A stretch of 23,219 bases of DNA from Paratrimastix pyriformis (Eukaryota; Preaxostyla; Paratrimastigidae). The stretch's first letter is position 1. Every line of letters begins with the position of its first letter. The notes under the pieces are model-generated. The model did no database searches. It was not told the origin of the DNA and saw nothing but the letters and a program-made list of their open reading frames with translations. Where the stretch lies: NCBI GenBank assembly GCA_027972325.1, contig JAPMOS010000367.1, positions 1 through 23,219 of the forward strand. The letters are read 5' to 3'. The position numbers were made by a program, and so were the translations under genes. Shown here one piece after another: positions 8,218 through 18,591 of this stretch.

Positions 8218-9312
8218 ATGGAGATCGCAACTGAGCATGACGAGCTCAGTAAGGACGATTCCAACTTTATTATGGATCACGCCGAGATCCTTAGTCGTGA
8301 CGACCCTATGGTAGAGTATCTTCAAGATGAGTTGGGTCGGCATCTGTGGTCCCCCTCTTCAGCTCCATTGGACAAGCTCTCTCCTTGGATGCGTTTGGAG
8401 CTTATGAAGCTCTTCAGTTCATTGGTCGTCAATGAGCACCGGGCCCCACGCTATGAGATCATCGAACGCACGGTGCACATGCTGCTGGAGGACAATCCGA
8501 AGAAGCAGCCTGAAGCGATCAGCCAATTTATTTTCCAACTTCTTGGGGCTTTATTGTTCCAGCAATCGAATGTGCGAACTTTCGACTGCCACGTGCCACA
8601 AGAATCATCGCGCGGCTCGTCTGTGGACAAACACCGCACACCGCCAGAACGAGTCCTCCTATCTGTTGGGGAGACTACGTACCGTGGTCCAAAGCAACTT
8701 GGAGGTGGAGGTGGAACTCGCCACCCGATCATCGATGGCGATCGTCCAGCGGGGAAGAAGGAGAGAGCCCGTTCCCCTTCTTCCAGCAATCCGTTTGCCT
8801 CTTCCGCTGTCCCAAGAGCACCTCTCACCTTGGCGAATCCATTTGCCAAGCCGGCACCTGTTCCGGCTCCGACTGCGGCTCATGCTCCGGCAACAGCAAC
8901 AGCACCTGCACCTGCACCTGCACCTGCACCTGCACCTGCCCCTGCAACTGCACCTGCACATGCCCCTGCCCCTGCCCCTACCCATGCCCCTGCCCCTGTT
9001 CTGGTTCCTGTTGCTGCCGCTGTTGCCCCGGTTGTTGTCCCTGTTGCTGCTGGTGTGTCTCCATTGTCTGCTGTGCCTGCTGCGCCCGCTCGTGCTACCT
9101 CGACGCCCGACCATGCCGCTTCTGCCGTGCCTCCGAAGATCAGCCACTCCGACCTCTCGCCTGTTGCCAACCGTGGGCATTTGGGAAGGGAGCTACGAGA
9201 ATGGGGATGGTGGATCAGGGGCCCAGTACGCCTGTCCTACCGAGGTGGTAGGTCATGGTGGATGGGTTCCGCCGCCCCCACAGGCTGGGTTCGGGAATAT
9301 TTTTCGTTCTAA
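8218..9312 (+). CDS. ORF of the (CAA)n-tailed retroposon, 364 residues, unknown family
   Basis: The frame is intact, from ATG in the context GGCCATGG to TAA. Residues 1-140 are acidic to neutral and look helical (MEIATEHDELSKDDSNFIMD at the start, then a Leu-rich segment ending QFIFQLLGALLFQQ). Residues 140-200 are polar and basic (GKKERARSPSSS). Residues about 205-275 are a Pro/Ala low-complexity tract built on a GCACCT hexamer. The C-terminus is SP/AP-rich and then Gly/Trp/Arg-rich (GWWIRGP, GGRSWWMG). I recognise no enzyme motif and no zinc knuckle. Its place in a retroposed unit suggests an RNA-binding LINE ORF1-type protein, as in ORF1-only LINE derivatives; a retroposed host mRNA is the alternative. 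The start is supported by the matching Met in the outer copy. Confidence 0.6.
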   Translation: MEIATEHDELSKDDSNFIMDHAEILSRDDPMVEYLQDELGRHLWSPSSAPLDKLSPWMRLELMKLFSSLVVNEHRAPRYEIIERTVHMLLEDNPKKQPEAISQFIFQLLGALLFQQSNVRTFDCHVPQESSRGSSVDKHRTPPERVLLSVGETTYRGPKQLGGGGGTRHPIIDGDRPAGKKERARSPSSSNPFASSAVPRAPLTLANPFAKPAPVPAPTAAHAPATATAPAPAPAPAPAPAPATAPAHAPAPAPTHAPAPVLVPVAAAVAPVVVPVAAGVSPLSAVPAAPARATSTPDHAASAVPPKISHSDLSPVANRGHLGRELREWGWWIRGPVRLSYRGGRSWWMGSAAPTGWVREYFSF

Positions 9313-9504
9313 CTGTCTTTTGCATCCTTCGCCCCCCCTTTTTTTTGTTCTTCTTGTCCCGTGTCTCAGTGTTGGATCCCTTTGTCCCCCTACTGGCCCC
9401 GTTCTTTCTTTTGATGATGTTCCTTTTGATTGCTCAAGTGTTTGAACGATTCTGTTTCCCGGCGATATTCCAGTCTCTCTCTTTCCCGCCATGCCGTCTG
9501 TACG

Positions 9505-9555
9505 CCTACCCCTGAAGGGGTTTAGGTCGGCATGTTACCCGCCGGTTTCGACCGG
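9505..9555 (+). other. Paired hairpins in the 3' UTR of the (CAA)n-tailed retroposon
   Basis: Two stem-loops lie close together about 80-130 bases before the tail: CCTACCCCTGAAGGGGTTTAGG (about 9505-9526) and CCGGT-TTCG-ACCGG (9542-9555), the latter a five-pair stem closed by a UUCG tetraloop in RNA. Both are retained in the outer copy (the tetraloop hairpin is at 7108-7121 on the minus strand). LINE reverse transcriptases are known to recognise 3' stem-loops, so these may be the recognition site. Confidence 0.55.
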
Positions 9556-9644
9556 ATTAACGGATTTTCCTCTGTTTCAGTTTTCTGTGTTTTGCGCGCA
9601 GTTACTGGCAGTCGAAATAGTATCACAACAACAAGCTTCTTCGG

Positions 9645-9921
9645 ATTGTCCTCCAGCAGCATGTGCACCGTGCGTTCGATGATCTCATAGCGTGGAGCAC
9701 GGTGCTCATTGACGACCAATGAACTGAAGAGCTTCATAAGCTCCAAACGCATCCAAGGAGAGCTTGTCCAATGGAGCTGAAGAGGGGGACCACAGATGCC
9801 GACCCAACTCATCTTGAAGATACTCTACCATAGGGTCGTCACGACTTTGGATCTCGGCGTGATCCATAATAAAGTTGGAATCGTCCTTACTGAGCTCGTC
9901 ATGCTCAGTGGCGATCTCCAT
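9645..9921 (-). pseudogene. 5' part of the ORF in the outer retroposon
   Basis: It begins with the same MEIATEHDELSKDD start as the inner copy and matches it until the inner insertion at the end of LLEDNPKK. A two-base loss relative to the inner copy, after SAPLDKLS, shifts the frame, so this copy was already defective or decayed after insertion. The remainder of this ORF lies at 7354-8149. Confidence 0.75.
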
Positions 9922-9995
9922 GGCCAGAAACGGGCAGAACGCGGAGCAAAGGGAACGTGCAACGCCGAGACTTCAACCGGGGATACCCATCGAAT

Positions 9996-10690
9996 CTTGG
10001 TGTTGTGTGTCTCCTTCGGGCACACCTTCAGCCGAACTGAGTGCTCGCACCCCGGCTGGCCGAACTCAAAGCGTGAGTCGGAAAAAGAGATCGAGGTTGT
10101 GTCCATGACCCTCAACCCCGCGATCTCCAACAAGCTGGCGACTTTACCAATGAGCCGATTTTGGTCAAGGGTCGCATTGTCAGCCCATTCCCCTCGAGCA
10201 ATTTCAAGAGGTCTGCTAGGTCCCAGATCGGACCGAGGTCTTTGCCCCCAGCCGGTTTGTCCTTCCCGATGCCGGTGACGACTTGTTTCACCAGTTTGCC
10301 TTCCGGTGATAGAGGGTGGCCACTCATGGTGAAGTACATGGACAGTGCTGAGCGACGTGCCCTGCCGAGCCCGAGCTGAGGTCCCTCTCCATGGCCTCAT
10401 CCGCAATGAACGAGGCGATCTGGACCTCATTCTGGTCGGTCGCCTCCGTGATCGGAGCCAGGTCTTTGAGCGCGCACCACTCTTCATAGCGGCGAATGAT
10501 GTGTGAGTATTTCTTCGAGGTTTTCTCTGCCAATGACCTCTGAATGAAATAACCTGCCGCTGCCGACAGCTCCGGATGCTTAGGGGCCCAAGCAGGAGCC
10601 TCATCTGAGAGCTTTTCCGGGCTGTGGGTGTGGGTGTCGCGCGTCCTGGGGCAGGACCTTTCTTGCCCGGGCGGAACAGAGTTCCGTCCA
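9996..10690 (-). pseudogene. Tyrosine recombinase region of DIRS element B, cut by the retroposon (fossil)
   Basis: The minus strand carries the first part of a DIRS tyrosine recombinase: an N-terminal helical SAM-like region (TSKKYSHIIRRYEEWCALKD), then GHPLSPEGKLVKQVVTGIGK, and a core segment with the Leu-Arg motif AGLRVMDTT followed by LKVCPKETHN. The last two parallel GLRAADL and LKVLPKE in the recombinase of element C. The outer retroposon interrupts the domain at 9995, and I do not recognise the second half, with its His-x-x-Arg and Tyr boxes, on the far side. The region is broken in several places. Confidence 0.7.
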
Positions 10691-11195
10691 CGGGTGTCCC
10701 CGCGGCGTTCTGGGCATCACAGGCCCCGCTCGTGGGTGCTTCCGACCGACCCGGGGGTTTGTCACACAGGACTCCGGGTGGTGCGTCATGGGAGTGGGGT
10801 GGTGGTGCTCTTTGAGCGCAGAGACGCTGCCAGCTCGGCTAAGGTCATGTCCTCTCCCGAGTCTGCGTCGACGTCTACAGCTCCCTGTCCAACTGTGGGA
10901 TCAGGGGCTCGTTGCTCCCCACCAGGCCTCCGGGTCGTCGAAGATCCGGGCTGGACCCATGGGGTGCAGCTGTCGGTCCTGGAACTTCTGGACGAGGGTG
11001 AGATCCGGATTGGTGAGTGTCTGCCAACCCCACTCGAGGTGTGCCCTGGCTTGCCGGACTGGGTCCCCGACACCTGTGTCACACAACACTCCCAGTGTGG
11101 GGGCCCAATTCCCTTGAGGTTGCGTGTCGTGCCTGCCAGGAATGTGTTCTCCTGCCGTGGTAGGGTCAGGGGTGGTGCCACTGCCATGTGCAGCA

Positions 11196-12912
11196 TCACT
11201 GGCCACCACGGTGCCGATGTCCACACCGGGGTGAGGAGAAGAGCCTCCCCCGCTGCTCCCTCAACCGTTCCAAGACTCTGAGGATGAGCGAGAACGGTGG
11301 GTTTATCCACGGCACTTCTGAGGCTAGGTTCTGCCGGAAGAAGTCCACTCCCGCCGCTCCCGGTTCCTTGACCAAGGACCAGAACCGTGGGCACAGGTGG
11401 TTTCGCGCCGATGCAAAGGCGTCCACCGTCGGCTTCGTCCTGAGCTTCACCACCGCCCTGAAGAGGGCTGGGTGGAGCTGGTAATCTTCGGCGTCGACCC
11501 ACCGCGAGAGCCTGTCCGCTCTCACGTTGTCGGTGCCGTGAATGTGCTCTGTGGTGAGGGTGATCTGGTGTGTCTGGCAGAACTCCCAGAGTTTTCTCAA
11601 CCGGGTGTTGAGCTGCTGGCTCTGTGACTTGAGTCTGCCGACTGACCACACGACAGACGAATTGTCCGAGAACCAAAGTACGGACTTGCCCGTGACCTGT
11701 TCCCGGAACAGGTGGAGTGACCTGATGCCCGCTTCCAATTCGAGCGGGTTTATTGAACTGATCTCCTGCAGGTCCGTCACTCTCCACAACTCGTGTGCTG
11801 GGATGCCCTGCTCGATGCTCTGTGCCGGAGTCCTCAGCACTGCCCCCCAGCCCATCTCGGCTGCATCCGTGGTCAGGATCAGCTCTGCTGGTGGGGTCCG
11901 AAGTGGGGTGCTGGTGGGGTACTGTGCATGTTCCCACCACTCCAAGTCCCTGTGTGACTCCTCCGAAAGGGTCACCAGTGCGTGCCATCCCCCCTGCGCC
12001 TTGATCGCCGTGGACAGGTCGATGTTCAGGTTGCGCAGGTACAAGCAGGCCGGGCGAATCGTCTCCCTGCATGACGACATGAACCCGATCACCGCTGCCA
12101 ATGATTTGGCTTTGATGGTGGTGCACTGTTGGGTGTTGTGCGCCATCTCTCTCACCTTCTGTGCCTTCTCGGGTGGGAGTGAGAGTGTCATCGCTCGAGT
12201 GTCGAGGACAAACCCCAGGAACTCCAGCATTTGAACTGGTTCCACTTGGGTTTTGTCCCAGCTGATCTCGAACCCGAGTGAGAGAAGGTGACGAGTGCCA
12301 GTGTATGCAGCTTGGTCTCCTGTGGTGACCTGCCCAACACCAGGAGGTCGTCGATGTAGTGGACTACCAAGATGCCGTGTCTCCGAGCTTCCTTGATTGC
12401 CACTCTCATGGTCTTTGTAAAGATTCTGGGAGCCACATTCAGGCCGAATGGGAGGGCTTGGAAGCGATATTCCGTGCCCTCCCATTCGACTCCCAGGTAT
12501 TTCCGGTGAGGTGGAAAGATCGGGATGTGAAAGTATGCATGTTTCAAGTCGATCTTGGTGGCCCACATCATGGGCTCCACCACGGCCCTCACCGTCTTCC
12601 ACCCTCCATTTTGAAGGAGGGGCAGAAGATGAAGTGATTCAAGGCGGTGAGGTCCAGGATCAACCTCCATTTCCCGCCGGGCTTGGGCCGCCCAAAATGG
12701 GAGATCTCATCCCTTTGTCCGACCCCCTGGATCGTTTTCAGTGCCGATATCCCAAGGTACTCCTGGACCACCGCCTCCAAGCCCAGTTTCTCCTCCCCAC
12801 CAAGTGGTAGGGTCCCGGGACCACGTCCCCGGGTTGGGTGGGGTCCCTTGAACGGGATGTGAAACCCTTCCGATACCACCTGTGCCACTTCCCGAGGTGG
12901 TCTGAGGGCCAA
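11196..12912 (-). pseudogene. Reverse transcriptase, RNase H and methylase-like region of DIRS element B (fossil)
   Basis: The domains follow one another on the minus strand. The reverse transcriptase has GGKWRLILDLTALNH, ATKIDLKHAYFHIPI, FQALPFGLNVAPRIFTK and the catalytic YIDDLLVLG at about 12340-12360. RNase H has LTTDAAEMGWGAVL, NPLELEAGIRSL, SDNSSVVWS and GTDNVRADRLSRW. Last comes the segment typical of DIRS1-like pol, VDAFASARNH, GVDFFRQNL and PWINPPFSLI (about 11283-11425). Its NPPF motif matches the catalytic motif of N6-adenine methylases, as in the Dam-like domain described for DIRS-1. The region is broken in a few places; the domain order matches element C. Confidence 0.88.
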
Positions 12913-14915
12913 CCACCTCCCGGTGCCGAGCCAGCCTGCCTGCCAGTGGTCCCCGAGGTGGGTGCTGTGCCAGCAGCCGCAGTTTGGCCTGCTCCCGGTC
13001 CCATTGAGGGTCCAGTCCGAGAAGGAAGGGGTCCCTCCCCCAGGGGTTGGGACTGTCCCTCCCCGAGCTGAGCCCCTTGGGCCGTGTTATGGGGTGAGGG
13101 CAGAGTTTCCCCCTGAGGGGTGAGTGGGTTCCCGAGTTGGGTGCCTGCCCTCCCGGGACTTGGCACCCTCCTCCGGTCCCGTGACGGGGTTGTGGGGAGA
13201 GCGGGAACAAGACGGGGCGGAGGGTGAGGGAGTGCATGAAGGGTGGTGCAGGTGTGCTGGACAGACTGCTGCCGCCCTCCCTTGCTCTGGTCCCACTCCC
13301 GGGCCAGGTAGGTCTTGCCCTGCCATTTGATCTGGCCGTTTTGGGGGTTACTTTTATCGGCGCCACCCCCAGGGGCGCCTGGTCCCCCCCACCCCCCGCA
13401 CCCGTACCGGAGGGGGGTGGTGGGGACGCGAGTCGCTGCCTCCGCCACTGAGGTGCATGAGCTTCACCGCCAACGCTAGCGGAACGTGTGAGTGGGTGTT
13501 TCCGGGACCCTGCCTCGCAGACCTCCCGCGTGTCCCCGCATTGGGGAGTGTGACCGCCTCTGACTGTGTATCGGTCCGTCTCGGGTTCACAAACCCCTCG
13601 CCCAAGGTCGGCGGATCCTTCTCGCCGGTCTCTGTGTAGCCCCACGTTCGGGACCTCCTTGGGTGACGCTCGCCCCGCTGAGGTGACGACGCTAACCTGG
13701 GGTGTGAGTTGCTGTTCCGAGTCCCCAACCTCGCAGACCTCCATGAGGGTTTCAGGTTTGCCCGACGAGATCGCCTCCGCATGTCCTTCCGTCAGCACCG
13801 TGTGCTGCCCTCTTCGGGGGTCTCTCCGGTGAGTGCCTGCCTCACCTGGGGTAATGTCCTCGCGCGGAGGGTTCCGGTGGGTAGTGTTCCCATGCCGCGA
13901 GTCTCCCTGGGTGATGTTCCTCCATCGACCCGTCAGAGCCTGGACTGGACCCCAGGCCCGCCCCGACTGCCCCACGGGCTTTGTTGCCTTGTCCTGCTCT
14001 GAGTGTGAGAGTGACTGTGCGGTAGGGCTCATACAGACTGCCTCTCCGAGTGCTGGCGACGACGCCTGCGAGGGTGTGATCACCGGTGCTGATACGTCCG
14101 GTGCCGGTGGAACTGGTGCAGAAGTTGTTTCCAGTTTAGCCACGGTTGTGCCGAGTGGAACACCACAAGGACTGGCTTCCCGGACCAAAGACTGATGAGT
14201 ATCGAGTATTTCAGCATTGTGCGGTGCGAGTTGGTGAGCAGCAGACCCTTCACCTTTTCTTCTTGTTGATTGTAACGTGTCTCTTGGCAAGACAACGCCA
14301 CGGAGCGAGGAAAAGGAGGGCTGCACCCAATTGAATGCCAATGAGCCTTCTGTGACCCCAGTTGGTTGTGGGCTCTGTGATGATAAGGCCAACGAGGTTG
14401 GTCGAGCGTGCGCCAACGGAGGACCCGAGGGCAGACAAAATTCTGGGGACAGAAAGTGGGTTTTCTTGCGCCGTCTTGACTTTGGAATAACCCAGAGGTA
14501 GTCCGTGCTGTTTGACTTGGTGTTTTGGGAGTGCCCGTGTCCACCCAGTGTGGCAGAGGAGGCCATGGGCAGACCCGGGTTTAGTGGCTTTTTCCTGGCC
14601 TCGGTGGCCGTCGTGGCTTTGTTCAAAGCCTCCAGCTCGGCCTCGATGATGCAGGCCTCGGGCATCTTCGTCCCGTCCTCCAGCCGGCACAGTGGGCGCC
14701 ACTCGCTCCGGCGGAGGTCGCTAAGGGTCCTCGTCGTTTCCTTGAGGGCATCCAGAGCCAGGATGCCAAGGTTTCGAGCGGCCTCGAATGAGAGCTCAGA
14801 CGGCGATGATGCCGTCGAAAGGTTGGCGAGTGCCACCAGAGTCTGTAGAGGGCGCATAGCGGAGAACACCCTGCTGTAGCCCGAGCCAGCGCACTGTCCC
14901 GTTGAGTCGCCGCCT
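12913..14915 (-). pseudogene. Gag-to-pol upstream region of DIRS element B, near half (fossil)
   Basis: A long minus-strand open frame runs from element C's left end toward the reverse transcriptase. Its first part (14915 to about 14550) is helical and gag-like, with LSFEAARNLGILALDALKE and RRSEWRPLCRLEDG. The part from about 14500 to 13000 is Gly/Pro/Arg-rich linker without recognisable motifs. The first codons of the open frame beyond 14915 belong to the end of element C. The sequence continues the gag-like ORF that starts at 21056, on the other side of C. Confidence 0.6.
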
Positions 14916-14969
14916 TCTTCCGTCCAAAGTAGGAAGAATGAGCTACTCATCGGTAAGGGGGCTGTGCTC

Positions 14970-15052
14970 ATGACTAGTCTCCGTATTCACCCGACATTCA
15001 AAGAATAATAATAATAAAATAAAACTGAAAATAGTCCACATCACCCCGTCGT
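14970..15052 (-). repeat. Inverted terminal repeat of element C, left copy
   Basis: From ATGACTAGTCTCC to CACCCCGTCGTTTC it is the inverse of 20416-20503. Outside it, 14916-14969 carries the left outer extension (TCTTCCGTCCAAAGTAGG to GGGGGCTGTGCTC), which recurs in inverse form in the internal complementary region. Confidence 0.85.
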
Positions 15053-15139
15053 TTCTTCGTCGAACCCGACTGAGAAAAGCAAAAATTTTGCGTTACCACT
15101 TTTTATTGGTTTCAAGACAACCAAGCATTACTCGTTACT

Positions 15140-16020
15140 ATGCAACAACAAGATCAACAACAAGAACAACAACAACAAGCACCAGCGGCGGCAGAGTCGG
15201 CTCCTTCCAAGGACCAGTTCCTTCCCACGCCGACCTTGGCAGCCGCCTTCTGGGCCTCGCCGGATGCCTTCGAGCACCCGCTTGACCCGGCCCATCCGGA
15301 AGTCTTGTCCTTTGAAGAGGCGCGCCGTCAAGAGGCCGACCCGCTGGCCTGCCTGGGCTCGGGTGTTGACGCTGAGCTGCAGCGCGTTCCTCAGGGACCT
15401 CGTCCCTGAGAGTTTCCTGGCCCAGCAACACCACGCCCTCCGAGACCCGGAGAAGGCCTATGTGAAGGCCATCCTCAAGCGCTTCCCTCCTCTTAAGCTT
15501 CTTGGGAAGCCCAAGGTGCTCAACGCCCCACCCAAGAGTGCCATGCACGCACGCGGGGCCCCCACAGACCTTATGGCAGCTGACGGCCGCCTGGTGTCCA
15601 TGTTGGACACGGTCCAGCTCACCTCCAGGGCCTTGGCCTGGCTACGTGGGGATCTTCGGCTCCGAGTCCGAGGACACGCAGCTGAACGCCGACCAGCTGA
15701 AGGCCGCCCTCAAGGCCGTCCAGCTCGGGTTGGTCATGCTGACGGAGCAGCTCGAGGCCCGGAGAGCCGCCATGGAGCCCCACCTCGACGCTGCGGCCCT
15801 CCTGGCCCATGCCCTCCGCCAAGGGGGCCGCCGGCCGCCAAGAGCTGCTGGCCGTCAAGGGCCTCAAGCCCAAGTCTGGTGGTGGTGATGAGGAGAACGA
15901 GGACGAATCCGAGGCGGACCAGGGAGCTGCCGCGGCTCTCAACGAGGTCTCCGAGGACCTCTTCGGTCCTGTCGAGATCAAGGGTCTGTCCCGGTCCCGA
16001 CTGGTGATCACCTCGGGGGC
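15140..16020 (+). pseudogene. Gag-like ORF1 of element C (fossil)
   Basis: It starts with a Gln-rich run encoded by a CAA repeat (MQQQDQQQEQQQQAP), as does the gag-like ORF of element B (MDQADQQATPQQQTQQQQG), which supports the start. A helical domain follows with AFWASPDAFEHPLDPAHPEV, YVKAILKRFPPLKLLGKPK, a segment ALKAVQLGLVMLTEQLEARR, and an acidic tail GGGDEENEDESEADQG. I see no zinc knuckle; DIRS Gag proteins often lack a recognisable one. It is broken in a few places. Confidence 0.6.
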
Positions 16021-16618
16021 CACTATTGCATGGCGAGTCAGCGAAGTGTCAGCGTCTTGTTTGTCCACAAGTTCCAGGCTGGCACGGTTCTCCGCGAAGC
16101 TACCGCAAGACAGCAGGCAATTGCATCTGCATCAGCGACCGGTGCCTCGGTGTCGGTGGAAACCGAAAGCAAAAGCACAGACCATGTACCAGAAGTGCAT
16201 AAAAAACCTCGAACCGAACCAGCAGAGAGTGAACAGAGGCAAGCCGCAATTGCATTCGCTGAAGCCGAGAATGGCCGTGAGGCCCAGTCCGCAAAGACCC
16301 AAGTCTTGGAGGTCCATGACCTAGAATTTTTCCAGTGGGGAGAAATGAAAAACCTCACAGTGAAACAAATCCAGACCTCATTTCAAAGGCGATCGCCATT
16401 GGTGGGCCCTCTGGCGGGCCGAGTGAACCGCGAACCACACCGCTCACGTTGGCTGAGCCTACCACTACCACTCGAGGTGAAGAGTTGGGTGGAAGAGGGT
16501 CTGACCTGGCATTGGTTGGGGACCCACCGATTGCGCCAGTGCGCATCCCGTCGCGCCGCCCGAGAATGGGCCAAACCAGCAAGACCGAGGAGCCCCAGAA
16601 CTCCCAGAAAACGGTGGG

Positions 16619-18591
16619 ATGCACCGCACCACTGCAGAGCCCAGAAAGCCGAGCCCCTCTTATAGCAGGTTCTGGAAGGACACTGGAAACGGGGACCAGC
16701 AGCTGGCTCGCCGGAGTCCACTATTTTGGACCAGAGAGCAGAGGGAGGTCTCGGCAGTCTTGAGCGAGTATGGAACGCTCGGGGCAGTGCAGGAGTGTGG
16801 TACCAAATTGTTGTGGGAGAGTCCGATCTTCGGCGTCCCCAAGCCCCATTCCTTGAAATGGAGGGTGGTGATCGACTTGTCCGCACTAAACAGGCGGATC
16901 GATTGCCCCATTTCAAGATGGAGGGGCTGGGGACAGCCTTCCACTAGCCCCTCAGGGCACGTTCTTCACGAAAGTCGATCTTTCGAACGCTTACCTGCAC
17001 ATGGGAGTGGCACCACACCTCATCCCGTACCTGTGTTTCAGCTGGGAGGGAGGAACTCCAGTGGACGGCACTCCCGTTCGGCCTCTCAGTGGCCCCACGC
17101 TCGTTCACCAAACTGATCAAACAGGCGGTGAGAGTGATGCGGGCAGCAGGCGTCCAGGTAGTCTTCTACCTGGACGACCTCCTCTTCATGGCCCAGTCCC
17201 CACAGAAGGCACGCAGGGACACGATAGCAGCGATGTATTTCCTCCACCAGCTGGGGTTAACTGTGAACTGGGAGAAGACAGACCCCAACCCATCACAGGT
17301 CGTCGAGTTCTTGGGATTCCAGCTGGACTCCAGGACGCAGACAGTGCGGGTCCCCGTGGAGAAGATGGAGGGGATCAGACAGGAGTGTCGGAACCTCATA
17401 AAAAAGGACAGACTGCTCGTCAGGGCACTGGCCCGCATCATCGGCAAGTTGTCCTCGCTCCGCCCGGCCGTCGAGGCCGCTCACCTGCACACCAGGGGAT
17501 TGGACCGAGTGAAGTCACGTGCGGTGTGGTCACACGGCTGGGAGGGCATGGCCACCCTCGACGAGGCAGCCAAAGCGGATCTCCACTGGTGGGCCATGGT
17601 GCCCCAGGACCAGTGTCAGCAGTGCTGGAGGGCAGTACCCCCAGCGTGGGAGCTGACCACCGACGCAAGCGCCTACGCATGGGGCGCGACGCTGCGCAGT
17701 CTCCATCCCCCGCAGGCGGGCAGGCCACCCCCGCAACCGATCCACGCACGGGAAATCTGGGAGAAGGACTTCCTGGAGACGCAGACATTCTCCTCGGTGA
17801 ATCGCCTCGAGCTGGAGGCGGGCATCAGGGCGGTAGCTCTCCTCCACAGCCACTTGCAGGGCCAGACGGTCCAGTGGCGCTCGGACAACAAGGTAGTTGT
17901 TGCCTGCGTGGGGAAGTGGAAGGGGAAGAGCGTGGACATGACCGAGGGCACCCAGAAACTGCACAACCTCTGTCAGCAGTGGGACATCACTCTCCTCCCA
18001 GAGTATCTTCCCGGGGAAGACAACGGAGTGGCGGACCAGCTCTCCAGAGAGGTCGAGCGCGAGGATTGGATGCTCAATCCGGCGATCTTCCAGCTGGTCA
18101 CGAACCTGCGCTTCCGCCCCATGGTGGACGGCTTCGCCTCAGCGCGCAACCACCTGTTGCCAAGGTGGTGGAGTTGGGTCCTCGAGCCGGGTTGCTCGGG
18201 AGTGGACTTCTTCCACCAGCCCCTCCGGGGGCTGCCCTTGTGGCTCAATCCGCCCTTCTCCATGATCGGGAGGGTGCTGGCAGCTCTACGGGATCAGAGA
18301 GGGGAAGCATTAGTCCTGATACCAGAGTGGGACACGGCCCCATGGTGGCCAATGGCCCAGGGGATGCAGATCTCACCCCCCCTGGCGCTCCCTCGGGTGG
18401 ACTGCCTCTTCCTCCCGGGCCGCACCCGGAACCAGACCCCAGTGGGGCCACCCAGATGGCAGAGCAGAGTGATTCATGTCAGCGGGGAGCTGGCGAGGGT
18501 CGCGACAGCGAGGCAGACGTGGGGGAAGCTCCATCAGCTGGACCTGTCGTTATTGACCTCGTGGGAGAGGACTCACCCCCCCACCAACTGA
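16619..18591 (+). pseudogene. Reverse transcriptase, RNase H and methylase-like region of element C (fossil)
   Basis: The reverse transcriptase begins with ESPIFGVPKPHSLKWRVVID and SALNRRIDCP, continues with KVDLSNAYLHMGV near 16970, and has the catalytic FYLDDLLFMAQ at about 17164 and NWEKTDPNPSQVVEFLGFQL. RNase H has LTTDASAYAWGATL (17650), NRLELEAGIRAV (17805), WRSDNKVVVACVG (17876) and PGEDNGVADQLSR (18010). The methylase-like segment has VDGFASARNHLLPRWWSW, GVDFFHQPL and LWLNPPFSMIGRVLAALRDQ at 18124-18290. The part from 17089 to 18591 is one open frame of 500 residues; the amino-terminal portion is broken. The order RT, RNase H, NPPF domain, recombinase is that of DIRS1-like elements. 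Confidence 0.9.

Larger units (their letters stand above)
8152..9634 (+). mobile_element. Inner (CAA)n-tailed single-ORF retroposon
   Basis: This plus-strand copy of the same element is flanked by a perfect 10-bp duplication, GCTTCTTCGG, at 8142-8151 and 9635-9644. It comprises a 66-base leader, one ORF (8218-9312) and a 3' untranslated region ending in ACAACAACAA. The boundaries agree with those of the outer copy at both ends apart from a few leader bases (TTTCCCCCC against TATCCCC), which argues that this about 1.48-kb unit is the full retroposed transcript rather than a truncated piece. The two copies are highly similar, so both insertions look recent. Confidence 0.87.
7014..9995 (-). mobile_element. 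Outer (CAA)n-tailed single-ORF retroposon, interrupted by an inverted copy of itself
   Basis: This minus-strand insertion is bounded by a perfect 11-bp target-site duplication, ACCCATCGAAT, at 7014-7024 and 9985-9995. Read on the minus strand it starts at 9984 with TATCCCCGGTTGAAG and ends at 7025 in a (CAA)n tail. A variable-length duplication plus a short-repeat tail is typical of non-LTR retrotransposition. It is split between 9645 and 8151 by a second copy in the opposite orientation. The site it entered is the tyrosine recombinase region of DIRS element B. No reverse transcriptase is encoded, so it must have been moved in trans. Confidence 0.85.

Noticed and set aside
7025-9984. A single giant inverted repeat or DIRS-type inverted termini around 8.15 kb
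   Set aside because: Two perfect target-site duplications and (CAA)n tails explain the arrangement as one retroposon nested in an opposite copy of itself.
10786-12126. A 446-residue minus-strand frame overlapping the RNase H region
   Set aside because: It is a shadow frame of the RNase H and methylase-like region, Pro/Gly/His-rich without motifs.
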